A DNA stretch of 64,000 nt from Methanosarcina barkeri str. Wiesmoor (GTDB taxonomy: Archaea; Halobacteriota; Methanosarcinia; Methanosarcinales; Methanosarcinaceae): positions 3,286,001 to 3,350,000 of the forward strand of contig NZ_CP009526.1 in assembly GCF_000969985.1 (NCBI RefSeq), given 5' to 3'. Each line of letters opens with the position of its first letter. Within the stretch, counting starts at the first letter, position 1. The position numbers and the translations under genes were made by a program. This document shows positions 19,064 through 27,438 of the stretch, in pieces. Under the pieces are notes generated by a model, which was not told the DNA's origin, ran no database searches, and was given only the letters and a program-made list of their open reading frames with translations.

Positions 19064-20584
19064 TTATCCAATGTGGATGTAAGAGTCCACAAGTTTCCTG
19101 ATTTCTTCGTCCTTTCCGTAGAGTCTCTCACTGAGCTGGTAGTCGTCAAGGCCTTCAAGGTACTTTACGTTGTCATCGATCATACCTTCGGTGAAGACAT
19201 CATACTCCATGAAGATGTTTTTCAGCTTCTCCAGGGCCTGAGCGGACTCGTAGCAGGATGCAGGTAGGTGTTCAAGCTGGGCAAGCCTGTCCTTGTGTTC
19301 GTCCTTGAAAATGTTGACATCAATGTAGAGCTTCTTTGCAACATCAAGGGCATTGTCCATTTCAAAGCCATGGCGGATACCTACAGCAAAGGCCGCCATG
19401 AGAAGGTAAAGGTCAGCTGATGGGTCAGCGGCACGGAATTCAAAAGTAGACTTGTAGCTGTGGCTCTTGAACTCTTCACTATAGTTCGGGTTGGCGAGAG
19501 CTACCATCTTGCTGGATTCTTCAGAGAACCAGCCAAGAGGCACACGGATCAGAGCAGAGCGGTTCCTGTCTCCCCAGCAGATGTTGGTAGGAGCTTCCTG
19601 GTGAGGTACAAGACGCAGGTAGGATGTTGGAATTCTGTTTCCAAAAGCAGTAATGCCTGCTGCAATGTCAAGGATGCCGGCTATTGCAGTTTTTGCAGTG
19701 TCGCTAACTCCGCCATTCTCGACCATGACGCTCTTTCCGTCCTTCAGGAGCTTCATGTGGACGTGCAGTCCGCTTCCAGCTTTTCCGACAGTAATCTTTG
19801 GAGCAAAGCTTACAATTACACCGTACTGGTCGGCAAGCATCCTGAGCATCCACTTTGCGATAAGCAGACGGTCGACAGTGTTCTCAAGTGAATCAGTCTC
19901 AAATTCGATTTCGTTCTGCTCGTAGTAGTATTTGTCGTCAGTAAAGTTTCCGACTTCAGAGTGTCCGTACTTGATTTTTCCGCCAGCTTCGGAGATGTAC
20001 ATCATTGCTTCCTTTCTGAGCTGGTCGAATTTGGTGAAGGGATTGGATTCGTGGTATCCCTGCTGGTCAACGGCTGGGAAAGCCATATTGACGTCTTCTT
20101 TGTTGGCGATGATGTAGTATTCGAGTTCGCCCATTGACTGAAGTTCATAACCTGTCTTCTCGGTCAGGACCTGGGCAGCTTTCTTCATGACAGTTTCAGA
20201 AGAGCTTGCGAGAGGATTTCCGTCTTTGTCGAAGTAGGAACAGAGGATATCCAGGGTTGGGATTTCTTCAAAAGGATTCACGAAGGCAGTCTTGTATTTA
20301 GGAAGGACATAAAGATCGCTTGAGTCTGCTTCGATGTATGTAAAAAGGCTTGATCCATCGACTCTCTCACCAGCGGAAAGCAAGTTGTCAAGATGTTCTT
20401 CATCTCTGATCACAAAGGCGAGAGCCTTGAGTCTTCCATCTCCACCAATATAACGGAAAGTCAGCATCTTAATGCCGTTTTCCTTTATGAACTTTATAAT
20501 GTCGTCTTTGGTGAATTCACTTGCTGGTTTGTTGAGGTACTGTACCAGTTTATTAGGATTCAATTCTACAGATGATGCTTTCAT
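19064..20584 (-). CDS. glnA: Glutamine synthetase family protein
   Basis: 506 residues from ATG 20584 (AGAAGGGATAATT upstream); a longer form from 20611 lacks a ribosome site. The N-terminal beta-grasp region includes GERVDGSSLFTYIEADSSDLYVLP. The catalytic domain shows MGELEYYI (metal-binding Glu), GSGLHVHMKL (ATP/Glu-binding His), RLVPHQEAPTNICWGDRNRSA (the family's PxxEAPxNxxWxxxNR segment, slightly altered) and EFRAADPSADLYL. It should make glutamine from glutamate, NH4+ and ATP. It is about 60 residues longer than typical GSI-alpha, and the active-site loop is divergent, so it is probably the second, non-classical GlnA of Methanosarcina and its substrate is less certain. It is divergently transcribed from fprA. 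Confidence 0.85.
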   Translation of the reverse strand: MKASSVELNPNKLVQYLNKPASEFTKDDIIKFIKENGIKMLTFRYIGGDGRLKALAFVIRDEEHLDNLLSAGERVDGSSLFTYIEADSSDLYVLPKYKTAFVNPFEEIPTLDILCSYFDKDGNPLASSSETVMKKAAQVLTEKTGYELQSMGELEYYIIANKEDVNMAFPAVDQQGYHESNPFTKFDQLRKEAMMYISEAGGKIKYGHSEVGNFTDDKYYYEQNEIEFETDSLENTVDRLLIAKWMLRMLADQYGVIVSFAPKITVGKAGSGLHVHMKLLKDGKSVMVENGGVSDTAKTAIAGILDIAAGITAFGNRIPTSYLRLVPHQEAPTNICWGDRNRSALIRVPLGWFSEESSKMVALANPNYSEEFKSHSYKSTFEFRAADPSADLYLLMAAFAVGIRHGFEMDNALDVAKKLYIDVNIFKDEHKDRLAQLEHLPASCYESAQALEKLKNIFMEYDVFTEGMIDDNVKYLEGLDDYQLSERLYGKDEEIRKLVDSYIHIG

Positions 20585-21043
20585 AATTATCCCTTCTTTT
20601 TTTAACTGCAATATTCTAGGTAACCGTAATATTCTAGGTATTAAAGCCTCATTTCAATACTGAATATTTTTCAGGCTCAAGGATTGCCACATCGGCCATA
20701 ATTTTGTTAATTCTTGCCTGCTAGGAAGAAGATAACTTACTGCTGTCTATATAAAGTTTTTCTTTTTTTAATTTTTCCAAAAAAATACTATAAAAAAGAG
20801 AAGACGATATAGCTTCATTTAAATTTATTAAAAGTTACCTTTTCCTTACCGAGTTAAAACGCCAGTTAAAATTTAAGGTACTACCAGTTAAGGGTTTTGC
20901 CTAATAAATATATCGGACAAATACAATATAGTCATAAAATTAGTCATTAAATAAATCCAGTTCTCGGATTGATAGATGCAGACAAACTTGCTTGCTTCTT
21001 ATTTCGAGCCGTTTTACTGCATTGGGAGAATGGAGGGAAAAAT
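20585..21043. promoter_or_regulatory. Divergent promoter region, glnA / fprA
   Basis: 459 bp shared by two divergent genes. 20610-20645 has a direct repeat TATTCTAGGTA (twice). AT-rich runs at 20755-20800 and 20810-20850 could hold TATA elements. I looked for a GGTA-N6-TACC type nitrogen operator and found only a poor GGTACTACC at 20877-20885. Confidence 0.45.
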
Positions 21044-22225
21044 ATGGATATCTACAGTGTTCCTGAAATTGCTAAAGATGTATTCTGGGTTGGGGCAAAA
21101 GACTGGAGCCGCAGAATGTTTGATGCTCTAGTTCCGCTGCCTCAGGGGACAAGCTACAACGCGTATCTTGTGAAAGGAGAAGAAAAAACAGCACTTATTG
21201 ATACCGTGAACCCTGGTTTCGAAGAGGAGTTCGAAGAGAAAATAAATCTGGTTTCCAGCCTGGAAAAACTGGACTACCTGATTATGAATCATGCCGAACC
21301 CGACCACGCCAGTGCAATTCGTTATATTATGGATCGGGCTCCTGGCTCGGTGCTTGTTACCACGGAAAGAGGCGTGAAAATGGCAAGCCTTTACCATGAC
21401 CTGCCAGACGATCGGATTAAAGTCGTTGCCGATGGAGATACTATTGATTTGGGAGGAAAAAATCTGCACTTTATTGAGGCTCCCTGGCTCCACTGGCCTG
21501 AAACCATGTTCACATACCTACCTGAAGGCAGGGTCCTTTTCCCATGTGATTTCTTTGGGGCTCATACGGCCCAGGGCGTTTATGATGAGGACCTAGAAGA
21601 CCTTATTCCTCTTGCAAAAAGCTATTATGGGGAAATCATGATGCCTTTTGGAAAAATGGGAGCAAAGGCCCTTGAAAAAATTAAGGATCTGGATATCGCA
21701 GTTATTGCTCCGAGTCACGGGCCTATTTATAAAAACCCTCAGCGTATACTTGAGCCCTACGCAAAATGGACTGCAGGAAAGACCGAAAATAAAGCCCTTA
21801 TTGTCTATGTGAGTATGTGGGGCTCCACAAAACTAATGGTTAGAACAATCGCAGAAACCTTACTGAAAGAAGGTGTAGATGTCAGAATCTATGACCTTGA
21901 AGTTGCGAATACAGGAGATATTGCAAGAGAACTGGTTGATTCCCGCGCTGTTATCCTTGGAACTCCAACCGTCCTTGCAGGCATGCATCCTCTTGCCCTT
22001 TACGGCACTTACCTAGTAAAAGCTCTCAAGCCGCCTGCAAAATATGGGGTTATACTTGGATCTTTCGGCTGGGGTGGAGGCGCTCTGAAGCAAGCAGGAG
22101 AAATTCTGGTTCCCTCAAAGATGGAAATTGTTGGAACGCTTCAGGTAAAGGGCAAACCCAGAGAAGAAGATTTGAATAAAATTGAGGGAATCGGCCGAGA
22201 ACTCGCCAGGAAAATGAAAGCATAA
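21044..22225 (+). CDS. fprA: Flavodiiron protein, F420H2 oxidase type
   Basis: 393 residues from ATG 21044, preceded by GGAGGGAAAAAT. N-terminal metallo-beta-lactamase-like domain with the diiron ligands HAEPDH (83-88), a His in WLHWPETM, Asp in CDFFGAH and His in PSHGPIY; C-terminal flavodoxin domain starting near 255 with VSMWGSTKLM (FMN phosphate loop) and LGSFGWGGGA. In methanogens this enzyme reduces O2 to water with F420H2, removing oxygen in the cytosol. No rubredoxin domain is attached. It is followed by an elaborate terminator-like structure. Confidence 0.92.
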   Translation: MDIYSVPEIAKDVFWVGAKDWSRRMFDALVPLPQGTSYNAYLVKGEEKTALIDTVNPGFEEEFEEKINLVSSLEKLDYLIMNHAEPDHASAIRYIMDRAPGSVLVTTERGVKMASLYHDLPDDRIKVVADGDTIDLGGKNLHFIEAPWLHWPETMFTYLPEGRVLFPCDFFGAHTAQGVYDEDLEDLIPLAKSYYGEIMMPFGKMGAKALEKIKDLDIAVIAPSHGPIYKNPQRILEPYAKWTAGKTENKALIVYVSMWGSTKLMVRTIAETLLKEGVDVRIYDLEVANTGDIARELVDSRAVILGTPTVLAGMHPLALYGTYLVKALKPPAKYGVILGSFGWGGGALKQAGEILVPSKMEIVGTLQVKGKPREEDLNKIEGIGRELARKMKA

Positions 22226-22265
22226 CCTGAAAATGTGTACATTAAAACCTGAAAATCTTTATTTT

Positions 22266-22340
22266 AAGCTTGCGTGTAAGGTATCTCTCAGCCCGGTAAA
22301 ATCCGGCTAGTCTATCCTGGAGACCTTACTTAGCTTTTTT
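22266..22340 (+). terminator. Long structured terminator or RNA element after fprA
   Basis: Nested inverted repeats: AAGCT (22266-22270) with AGCTT (22332-22336); GTAAGG..TCTC (22276-22287) with GAGACCTTAC (22320-22329); an apical hairpin AGCCCGG ... CCGGCT (22290-22308). A run of six T (22335-22340) closes it. It lies 40 bp past the fprA stop. The structure is more complex than a simple terminator. Confidence 0.6.
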
Positions 22341-22539
22341 CAGCAGCCTTCCGTTGAGCTACTTTAGGGTAAAAAATTTATACATTTTCAAAAAGAGAAC
22401 TTTTGAGAGCCGGTTAATAGAAAGTAATCACAGCTTCTCATAGGATAATCTTTCTGACAGGCCGAGGTTCCATTTCTATTATTTATTACTTTTATTATTT
22501 TTGTTATTGAATTTTTTAAGTTTTGGCGCGGGGCTTATT

Positions 22540-23808
22540 ATGAAAAGGGAGTCAGAACTGAAAAAGGAACTAAATCTGCTGGAGGTTACTCTGGTAGGAA
22601 TTGGAGATATTCTCGGAGCCGGAATCTACGTACTTATGGGAAAAGCTGCAGGGCTTGCAGGCAATATGGTCTGGTTTTCTTTTCTGTTTGCCGGAGCAAC
22701 GGCCACACTTTCTGCCTTTAGCTATATGGAACTCGCTTCCATGTTTCCAAAGGCTGGAGCAGAATATGGATTCGTAAGAAGAGCTTTTGGAGAACGTATT
22801 GGATTATTTATTGGGCTGCTTGTCATATATTTTGTGGCAATAACGAGTTCTGCGGTTGCCCTTGGATTTGGCAGGTATTTCAGCAACCTTTTTGGGAATG
22901 GATATTTGACAGGGACTTTAGGCTTGTTTATCCTTCTCAGCCTCATCATGGTTTACGGGATAAAGGAATCTGCCAGGCTGGCCATTTTCATTAGTTTTAT
23001 CGAAGTTTCAGGGCTTCTAATTGTAATTTATACAGGTCTCCCTTACCTTGGAACGGTAAACTATTTCGAAACTCCAGATCTGGCAGGAATATTTAAAGCT
23101 TCAACTCTGATTTTTTTCGCATTTCTTGGTTTTGAGGATATCGTGCGATTATCTCAAGAAACGAAAGAAGCTGAAAAGACAACTCCAAAAGCCCTGCTTA
23201 TTGCCATCTTTTTTACAGTCTTCCTGTACATGTGCGTGGCAATAACTGCCGTAAGTATGCTTGACTTTCGAGTTCTCGGACTTTCAGGAGCTCCCCTTGC
23301 GGATGTCGTGGCGATTTCTCTGGGAAATAAGGCTTTTGTCCTCATGTCCTGGATCGCCCTTTTTTCCACTATGAATACTGTACTTGTGGTTATGCTTGGA
23401 GGGTCAAGGATTGTCTATGGTATGGCAGATTCAGGGGCGCTCCCTAGATTTCTCTCCAGAGTCCACCCCGGTTACCGGACACCATGGGTCGCAATTTTAG
23501 GAGTTTCCTTTCTCTCAGCCTTGTTTGTACTATTCAGGGATGTTGCAATCGTAGCAAATATTTCTAATTTTATGATTTTTATTATCTTTTTTATGGTCAA
23601 TCTCTCTCTAATAAAACTTCGTTATACTGATCCCGGAAGAAATCGCCCTTTTAAGGTTCCCCTGAATATTGGCCGTTTTCCCTTGCTTCCGTTTCTTGGA
23701 GCCCTTTCTACTGTATTTCTTTTTTTTCAGCTAAGTCTGGAAGTTATAACTTACGGTCTCGTTTTTATAGGAATCGGGATACTGATAGTGCTGTTCAGAA
23801 CCAGATAA
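22540..23808 (+). CDS. APC-superfamily amino acid permease
   Basis: 422 residues from ATG 22540 (TTGs further upstream are less likely). About 12 hydrophobic segments. The N-terminus KKELNLLEVTLVGIGDILGAGIYVLMG holds the G-I-G-x-x-(I/L)-GAGIY motif of transmembrane segment 1 in the amino acid-polyamine-organocation superfamily. FFAFLGFEDIVRLSQETKEAEKTTPKALL is the conserved TM6-loop region. It probably imports an amino acid or polyamine by proton symport; the substrate cannot be read from sequence. It precedes a fold-III decarboxylase (526 bp away, own promoter), which hints at a basic amino acid. Confidence 0.88.
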   Translation: MKRESELKKELNLLEVTLVGIGDILGAGIYVLMGKAAGLAGNMVWFSFLFAGATATLSAFSYMELASMFPKAGAEYGFVRRAFGERIGLFIGLLVIYFVAITSSAVALGFGRYFSNLFGNGYLTGTLGLFILLSLIMVYGIKESARLAIFISFIEVSGLLIVIYTGLPYLGTVNYFETPDLAGIFKASTLIFFAFLGFEDIVRLSQETKEAEKTTPKALLIAIFFTVFLYMCVAITAVSMLDFRVLGLSGAPLADVVAISLGNKAFVLMSWIALFSTMNTVLVVMLGGSRIVYGMADSGALPRFLSRVHPGYRTPWVAILGVSFLSALFVLFRDVAIVANISNFMIFIIFFMVNLSLIKLRYTDPGRNRPFKVPLNIGRFPLLPFLGALSTVFLFFQLSLEVITYGLVFIGIGILIVLFRTR

Positions 23809-24334
23809 AATCTGCTGAAACATATTAAATTTATTTTTGAACTTTACAAATCTGGCTTTTTATGAAATGGATTAAAATGAGTTGTTTCTAGATAATATGG
23901 ATAAAAAAAAGTTTTATAACCTTTTAATCGCTTAATTAAGCTCCTATTTACTTTTAAATCCTTAATGTTTATTTTTTGGATAAAAATAGTCTTTGAATAT
24001 TCTGAGAATATCTAAGATTTCTCGTATCTCCTGTACAGATAAACGGATTTTTGGTGCCTTTAATGAAAAAAAAGGGATTAATTAGATCTTTTACCATTTT
24101 ATGACTATTTTTATTAAACATCTATTGATTTTAGTTATTTTCATGTCTTGATATTCACCAAGAATTAGTTTTATATACATAAAATCCTATTTGAATCGCT
24201 TTATTTCGTTCATTATCAAAATACTTGATTTTAAATTGAATAATCATTATAAATCACCAATGTACTAAAAATTATTAACCAGTAAGTATATAAGTTTGAG
24301 CACATATCAGTCTTGATTTTAAGAGGGAGTAGAC
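23809..24334. other. Intergenic, very AT-rich
   Basis: 526 bp between two + genes. AT-rich throughout with TTTTATATACATAAAA at 24168-24183, a possible TATA region for the decarboxylase. No reading frame or repeat of note. Confidence 0.5.
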
Positions 24335-25507
24335 ATGAGAAAAGAGCACTATGTGTTTCCGCTGGAGGATTTCGTTTCAAGAGATGATTTTAACCGAATC
24401 AAAAAGTTCTCTCGTGGTAAAGAAACTCCATTTTTAACTGTTGACCTGCAGAAGATAGAGCAAAGCTATGACGAACTTGTAGAGCACATGCCCTTTGCAA
24501 AAATTCACTATGCTGTAAAGGCTAACCCCATGGATGAGGTTGTGCTTGCCCTGAAGAGTAAAGGCTCCAATTTTGATGTAGCAACGGTTTATGAACTTGA
24601 TCAGCTTCTCAGGCTTGGGGTAGAACCTGAAAGGATCAGTTACGGCAATACTATCAAAAAAGAGAAAGATATAGAGTACGCGTATGAAAAAGGAGTGAGG
24701 CTTTACGTTACTGATTCTGACAGCGATCTGAAAAAGTTAGCTAGAAAAGCACCGGGTTCAAGAGTATTTTTCCGTATCCTTACTGAAAGCGATGGGGCTG
24801 ACTGGCCTCTCTCAAAGAAGTTCGGTTCGCACCCTGACCTGATATATAAGCTAATTCTTAAGGCTGAAAAGCTGGGGCTTGAGCCTTATGGGCTTTCTTT
24901 TCATGTTGGTTCCCAGCAGAGGGATATTGGTCAGTGGGACAATGCTATTTCCAAATGTAAGTATCTTTTTGAGGCAGCAGCTGAAAAAGGTATACATCTG
25001 AAAATGATCAACCTTGGTGGAGGCTTTCCTGCAAAATACCAGGCTCAGGCTCATGACCTTGAGACTTATGCTGGAGAAATCCGCCGCTTTTTACATGAGG
25101 ACTTTGGAGAAGAGCTACCTGAAATTATTATAGAACCCGGACGTTCCCTGGTTGCCAATGCCGGCATAATAGTAAGCGAAGTTGTAATGATTTCCAAAAA
25201 AGCCAGATTCAACCAGTACAAATGGGTTTATCTTGACATTGGCAAATTCGGGGGCCTTATAGAAACCCTTGATGAGTGCATTAAATACCCTATTTTCTGT
25301 GATAAAAAGGGTTGTGCCGAAGAAGTAATTCTTGCAGGCCCGACCTGTGACAGCATGGACATCCTGTATGAGCATCACAAGTATACATTTCCTCACACAA
25401 TGCGCGAGGGAAACCGTGTATATATCTTTACGGCAGGCGCCTATACCCAGAGCTACAGTTCCGTGTGTTTTAACGGTTTCCCCCCACTAAAGGCTTATCT
25501 CATTTGA
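24335..25507 (+). CDS. Ornithine/lysine/diaminopimelate decarboxylase family (PLP fold III)
   Basis: 390 residues, start ATG 24335 after AAGAGGGAGTAGAC. Alanine-racemase-like barrel with the PLP lysine in IHYAVKANP (near 64), FDVATVYELDQLL, GLSFHVGSQ, MINLGGGFP, and IIIEPGRSLVANAG (phosphate loop); the C-terminal beta domain has AGPTCDSMDILYE with the catalytic Cys-Asp of the ornithine decarboxylase branch, and FTAGAYTQSYSSVCFNGF. The ACDSxD-like motif and length favour a eukaryote-type ornithine (or ornithine/lysine) decarboxylase producing putrescine over LysA, which lacks that order. Substrate remains inferred. Confidence 0.85.
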   Translation: MRKEHYVFPLEDFVSRDDFNRIKKFSRGKETPFLTVDLQKIEQSYDELVEHMPFAKIHYAVKANPMDEVVLALKSKGSNFDVATVYELDQLLRLGVEPERISYGNTIKKEKDIEYAYEKGVRLYVTDSDSDLKKLARKAPGSRVFFRILTESDGADWPLSKKFGSHPDLIYKLILKAEKLGLEPYGLSFHVGSQQRDIGQWDNAISKCKYLFEAAAEKGIHLKMINLGGGFPAKYQAQAHDLETYAGEIRRFLHEDFGEELPEIIIEPGRSLVANAGIIVSEVVMISKKARFNQYKWVYLDIGKFGGLIETLDECIKYPIFCDKKGCAEEVILAGPTCDSMDILYEHHKYTFPHTMREGNRVYIFTAGAYTQSYSSVCFNGFPPLKAYLI

Positions 25508-25654
25508 AAACTTATTAACAGACCAATCTAAAAGACTTGGAGCATTGAAGGGCCTGAATGACCCAAATCTCCGCTCTTTTCTGGCCAACATATGTCTCTC
25601 CCTGGTTCCCTTTTGCTCCGTTCAAAAAGCTGAATAATCCCAGCAAAGACGTGG

Positions 25655-25740
25655 TATGCATGATCACGGCCTTTTTTTCAAAAGGATTGACTGCAACCCT
25701 TTTGAAAAAAAGGCTTGACCGAAAACCCGAGAAATCTGGA
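25655..25740. repeat. Hairpin repeat, second locus of the 16.9-kb family
   Basis: Contains GGCCTTTTTTTCAAAAGG and CCCTTTTGAAAAAAAGG followed by CTTGACCGAAAACC, the same motif as in 16930-17180. It lies 150 bp beyond the decarboxylase stop. Remaining sequence up to the first RNA element (about 25750-26090) is AT-rich, with TGCCAATTTAATGTATTAAATATTATG repeated in part at 25945 and 25970. Confidence 0.75.
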
Positions 25741-26094
25741 AAACAGGAAACAAAGGAATAAAGCCACTTTTTCTGGACTTGGCTATTCTCTATGATTATG
25801 CTGTCTTTATTCAAGCAGGTTATGACTCTATGTCTATGTGACTATAAAAGTGGATGCAGTGAGGGTATAGAGTTCTTAATCCCGGGTTGGATTGCATGAA
25901 AGGGTTCAAGAAGTTTCAAAAATAAGATTTTTATGGTACTTACTGCCAATTTAATGTATTAAATATTATGTGCCAATTTAATGTATTAAATATTATGTTT
26001 TGATTAAATATTTTAAGGTCATTAAAAGTTTCACAGCTAAACAAATACAAGAGCTGTTTAAAAATTTAGGTTGTGAACTGTTTTTTTGGTCGAT

Positions 26095-26107
26095 TATGAT
26101 ATATATC
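26095..26107 (+). promoter_or_regulatory. TATA box of candidate sRNA copy 1
   Basis: ATGATATATATCC lies about 25-30 bp ahead of the first hairpin of the element, the normal archaeal distance to a transcription start. The same block precedes copy 2. Confidence 0.55.
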
Positions 26108-26129
26108 CCCACGCTACTATAAGAGTATA

Positions 26130-26215
26130 GATTAAGAGCAATAGGGTTTCCTCTTAATCTTTGGGTTGGATCGCAGGTAGGGATCCGAGAATAGGGACTC
26201 GGTAACCCTACCATC
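26130..26215 (+). ncRNA. Candidate structured sRNA, copy 1
   Basis: Two hairpins. SL1: GATTAAGAG (26130-26138) pairs with CTCTTAATC (26151-26159), loop containing AATAGGGTTTC. SL2: GGTAGGG (26176-26182) with CCCTACC (26206-26212), then CCGAG (26185-26189) with CTCGG (26198-26202), loop AATAGGGA. Both arms and both loops recur in two further copies with compensating changes. Minus-strand open frames across it (at most 73 codons) have no ribosome site and I treat them as chance. Confidence 0.65.
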
Positions 26216-26772
26216 TACTTCTAAACTAATTTCTTGTATAACTTACTGTTTTTCATAATGTCTTTATTTTTAATAAACCTTATGACCGTTCCTAAGTTTT
26301 TAGTTTTATTTGCAATGTAGGCGACAGCTCCATTAAATGTTGTGAAGATTAAATAATCGTCTCGTTTTCCTTCAGTTTTATCTCAACAGTATGATTATAA
26401 ATTTATTTATACTTTCGGGAAGGTTATGCGTAAGGTCATATATATTATACTCTATACGAGAAAAGCAGGTTTTATAGGACGAAGTGTAAATCCCAAAGTT
26501 ATTAGCCTCGGGTATTTCACTGAAACTTGTATTTTAGTACATGTAGTCTTTTTTTCAGAGCGTTTTAATCTTATTAAGTAATATGAAAAACTTCTTTAGT
26601 ATGTCTTAATAAGATGATATTTACACTTCTTTAGTACTTAATAAGATGAAATTTACAAAAGTTCAACTGAATCAATACTTGCAAAATTTTCAATGCCATT
26701 AAAAATTTTGTTTATATTAAAAATAAGTAGCCCAAGCAAAATTAGAATCACGAATTGTTTTTTGGGTCGGTT

Positions 26773-26787
26773 ATGATATATATATCC
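26773..26787 (+). promoter_or_regulatory. TATA box of candidate sRNA copy 2
   Basis: ATGATATATATATCC, positioned as in copy 1, with the flanking GTCGGTTATG / GTCGATTATG also conserved. Confidence 0.55.
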
Positions 26788-26805
26788 CAAGTCCTTATAA
26801 AATAA

Positions 26806-26892
26806 GTGTAGATTAAGAGTATAGGGTTTCCTCTTAATCTCTGGGTTGGATCGTAGGTAGGGCCGAGAATAGGGACTCGACCCCTACCATTT
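26806..26892 (+). ncRNA. Candidate structured sRNA, copy 2
   Basis: SL1: GATTAAGAG (26811-26819) with CTCTTAATC (26831-26839). SL2: GGTAGGG (26856-26862) with CCCTACC (26882-26888), and CCGAG (26863-26867) with CTCG (26876-26879). Two bases are deleted next to the lower stem and the opposite side has also shortened, so the stem is kept. The region 26216-26770 between copies 1 and 2 is AT-rich and shows no gene. Confidence 0.65.
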
Positions 26893-26905
26893 ACTTCTAT
26901 ATGAG

Positions 26906-26988
26906 GATTAAGAGTATAGGGTTTCCTCTTAATCTCTGGGTTAGATCGCAGGTAGGGATCCGAGAATAGGGACTCGATCTCTGCCAAC
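26906..26988 (+). ncRNA. Candidate structured sRNA, copy 3
   Basis: Follows copy 2 after 14 bp. SL1: GATTAAGAG (26906-26914) with CTCTTAATC (26926-26934). SL2: GGTAGGGATC-CGAG (26951-26964) pairs with CTCGATCTCTGCC (26973-26985) through an almost unbroken 13-bp stem with G-U pairs and one bulged C. It has no TATA box of its own, so it may be the 3' half of a longer copy 2-3 transcript. Confidence 0.6.
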
Positions 26989-27000
26989 TAATTCTAGATC

Positions 27001-27115
27001 AATAAACTGTTTTTCCAATAAACTGTTTTTCCAATAAACTGTTTTTCCAATAAACTGTTTTTCCAATAAACTGTTTTTCCAATAAACTGTTTTTCCAATA
27101 AACTGCTTTTAAGTT
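27001..27115. repeat. 16-bp tandem repeat, 7 units
   Basis: Unit AATAAACTGTTTTTCC repeated seven times, the last with GCTTTT in place of GTTTTT, directly after sRNA copy 3. On the + strand each unit supplies a U-run, so the array could act as a 3'-end/termination zone. 27116-27438 is AT-rich without a gene. Confidence 0.95.
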
Positions 27116-27438
27116 AGTATTACCTTTTAACAAATACTTTTAAAACCAATTTATAGAATACTCCCTTATTCTTACAATGTACTTAGCTTTAATAAAGTTT
27201 ATGATTGTTTTAAGATGATGCATATGCCTGAATATATGTATTTTGAGATCATTTTGACTTCTCGATTGCATTTTTTAAATGTGTATGTTTTCCCAGAGTA
27301 ATTAATTCTGCACAGGACAAACTGAAAAAAGTACTAAAAATTACTATAAAATATCAGTAGGTAGAGAAAATTTTCTCCACCTGCTTTTACACAATTCGAA
27401 TATCCTCGAAATTTGATTTTTTTCAAACTTCAAAGTCC

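Noticed and set aside
20585-21043. NrpR-type nitrogen operator upstream of glnA
   Set aside because: No GGTA-N6-TACC match found; the nearest sequence, GGTACTACC, has the wrong spacing.
26092-26990. Minus-strand proteins of 73 and 79 residues across the repeats
   Set aside because: The similarity between them follows from the repeated RNA element; neither has a ribosome site, and stem pairing explains conservation better.
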